Part shown: positions 61,998 through 64,000 of the stretch, in pieces
Numbering within the stretch: the stretch's first letter is position 1
How the letters are laid out: every line of letters begins with the position of its first letter
NCBI RefSeq assembly: GCF_910592395.1
Contig: NC_088320.1
Location: 4,526,001-4,590,000 of the forward strand
DNA length: 64,000 nucleotides
Source of the DNA: Lineus longissimus
Taxonomy: Eukaryota > Nemertea > Pilidiophora > Heteronemertea > Lineidae
Reading direction: 5' to 3'
Program-made: the position numbers and the translations under genes
Notes under the pieces: generated by a model
Databases searched by the model: none
What the model saw: the letters and a program-made list of their open reading frames with translations, nothing else
Told to the model about the DNA's origin: nothing

Positions 61998-64000
61998 TAC
62001 TGTGAATGGATGACGTTGGGATTTGATATTGCGGATCGGTAGACTGTTGTCTTGTGTAAGTATTTGCAGGTTTCTCAAAGCCATCATCATCACATCTACA
62101 AGGTTTTGATACAACAGTTAATGCATGTACAGTGGTTTTTATAGTCCTCATTCCTTGACCATGCACAGCACATTGGGTTCAATCAATGCCAAGCAGCTCA
62201 ACACTGATGCAAAACATTTTTTTCAGTTGAGCATAATAGTGGGTTTCTTGCACTATCATAAACAACCAGTGCAGTGTATAAAAATGTCTCGACCCACAAT
62301 TCTTCTAACATTGTGTGTTTTCCATCTTGTCCCAATATTGCTGGATTTACAACACAAACCTTGCAAAAAATGATGCCAGGGACAATGTTCTTGCCAGTTC
62401 CAATATTGCGAGGAGACATCCTCGGTTTGCCACGGTGTAAAGTGATATTTCCCATTGGTTTCTTGCACATTTTTTTAGTTCTGCGGGTCTCCACAGCTAG
62501 AACACATTATAAAAACGATAGCTTCCTCCAAAACTTGATTGGAACATGCCACCACAAAGTCTGGGAATTTTTTCCGGAGGTAAACAAGCATCCTGGCCTT
62601 GTGGTGTCAACAATAGGAATGGAATCAGGACAGAAAGTCAATATGCTCCAGTTTGAAAAAACTTTTTTGTTGCAACCTTAGGCGAGATAATTCATGTTCA
62701 CAAAGCATGAAAGTTTGAGTATTGCAAAAATGGTAATATTTCATCTTCTCTGTTATTCATTCGGTATTGTGGGATCTGATCCTGTTGCTAAATTTGGAAA
62801 GAAGTTTCCCCTTGTCGTTTCAAAGGTGCAGTGAGTCCGTTAGAAATGTAATAATGACAAACTTATCGCTCCGCCTTCTCATAAATACCAATGATTGCCA
62901 TCTATCATTTCATTTTCAATTGGTTAGGTGTATAGTTCTATTTTCCCCTTGCAAAGGGCCTTTGAAATATACACCTCGGCAGAAGTAAACAAAAACTTTG
63001 AGACTTTGCATCTGGTTAAGAATGCGCATGCATAAAGTATACCTTGGTTATTGCTTGGTTTCCTTGGTTACTAATCAGTGAGCATGCATAACCAGATGAA
63101 AAGTCGGGCAGTTTTGTAGTGACTTCTGCTGACCGCAGTGCACTCCATGCAAAAATCCGACGATGGGTTAGTTGGGATGACAATGTAAAGTTTTGTATCA
63201 TATTTACTTTAAGAAATAATCTTTGCAAAGTTTTCAACTTAATTTCATGTAAGGTTTTCAAATTTTCCTCCAATATCAAGTTTTAATACCCTTAAAACCT
63301 TAAGTCTTTTGAACTAAATCTCTGTATTTGCCTACCCAAAGAAACGACTCAAATAAGATAATGTTCAATTTTAAGTTTCAACTCTTCTAAATAATCTTCA
63401 GAAATCTTACATGAGAAAATTAATACAAGACGAATTTTTAATTATGCTATATCTGCCACTTGTCTTCAGCAATTTAATAGTTTTAAAGTGAATGTGACAA
63501 AATTGAACTTAAACTTAAAACAGCAGGGCTCAGTACTATTTGTGTTGGCTTAAGAATTTTCAAGCATTTTGAAATGTTTTCCGATATCCAGCGTTGCCTT
63601 AGAACTTAAAAACCACCACAGCTTACCTTCAAGATTAAGTAAATCTGGCTGGGCGCTTTCACCACTGTACATCAAGTATAAAATTAATTGATAGGTCAAA
63701 CTGAAAGTAAATGACTTATTTGGGACAAAATTCAGTGTCCTTGATACAGAGGGTGTCCGTGGTAGAGGTGTCCGCTGAGGGAAGTTCCATTGTAGTTGGT
63801 ATACAAAATGTGAGTGGCCTTTAATGGATAGATGGTTGTCAGTTTGATGCAACCGAAGCATTGCTCCATGCCTCAGGTTCAGCTAATGAACACAAGTGAT
63901 GGAGAGAAACAACTCTTTAACAGACCAGGTTTCCTCGACATGTCTCTGGAGGCTTGGGTTTCCTCCTCCGTGTTCCGACAGATTTTCCAATAACCAAGAA
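61998..64000. other. Downstream flank of NAB, noncoding
   Basis: About 2 kb of AT-rich sequence with one MITE fragment (63733-63800). A 135-codon frame at 62274-62681 has no recognisable domain. Confidence 0.6.
63733..63800 (-). mobile_element. MITE fragment, CAGTnnAACCTC family
   Basis: On the minus strand it reads caatggaacttccctc..., then two ggacacc blocks and atcaaggacac, matching the end of the family seen at 52180. Confidence 0.55.

Noticed and set aside
62274-62681. 135-codon frame after NAB
   Set aside because: No domain and no separate promoter; more likely UTR or intergenic sequence.
1-64000. Reverse transcriptase, transposase, integrase or viral genes
   Set aside because: No frame shows their motifs; the mobile DNA seen here is nonautonomous.

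Overview
The window is eukaryotic nuclear DNA from a bilaterian animal. The genes are split by short GT-AG introns, the encoded proteins are regulators typical of animals, and the spacers carry minisatellites, snapback elements and tRNA-derived short repeats. Strong similarity to vertebrate families, compact introns (often 100-1000 bp) and the repeat style suggest a marine invertebrate, most likely a lophotrochozoan such as a mollusc or brachiopod. The phylum is an inference; nothing here fixes it.

Four protein genes are present and no other convincing coding sequence. (1) Positions 1-11332, plus strand: the 3' part of a KMT2C/KMT2D (MLL3/4, trithorax-related) histone H3K4 methyltransferase, 19 exons, 2162 residues in the window, ending ePHD - FYRN - FYRC - WIN motif - SET - post-SET. 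(2) Positions 15455-20955, minus strand: a MEOX/Mox/buttonless homeobox gene, 3 coding exons, 278 residues, with an intron between homeodomain residues 44 and 45. (3) Positions 32183-39334, plus strand: a complete STAT5-like transcription factor, 17 coding exons, 796 residues, with the SH2 arginine and the C-terminal phosphotyrosine. (4) Positions 51098-61126, plus strand: a NAB1/NAB2-type EGR co-repressor, 8 coding exons, 654 residues. For genes 2-4 the chosen exons join without a frame break from ATG to stop. Gene 1 stays in frame from the window edge to its stop.

Layout: KMT2 and MEOX are tail to tail with 4.1 kb between stop codons. MEOX and STAT are head to head across about 11 kb. STAT and NAB are in the same direction, 11.8 kb apart. 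The spacers and larger introns hold the mobile and repeated DNA: a 16-bp minisatellite shared by two KMT2 introns, an 0.8-kb tandem duplication at 27.5-29.1 kb, several foldback or MITE-like elements, scattered copies of one short inverted-repeat family, a 14-bp minisatellite, and a 1.1-kb element with short inverted ends in the last NAB intron.

All four proteins act in transcription, as chromatin methyltransferase, mesodermal homeodomain factor, cytokine-type signal transducer and EGR co-repressor. The most notable feature is the linkage itself. In human, every paralogue of these four families lies on one of the four Hox-bearing chromosomes (2, 7, 12, 17), and STAT and NAB are neighbours in both human locations. 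The window looks like a compact remnant of the ancestral Hox-linked chromosome segment.
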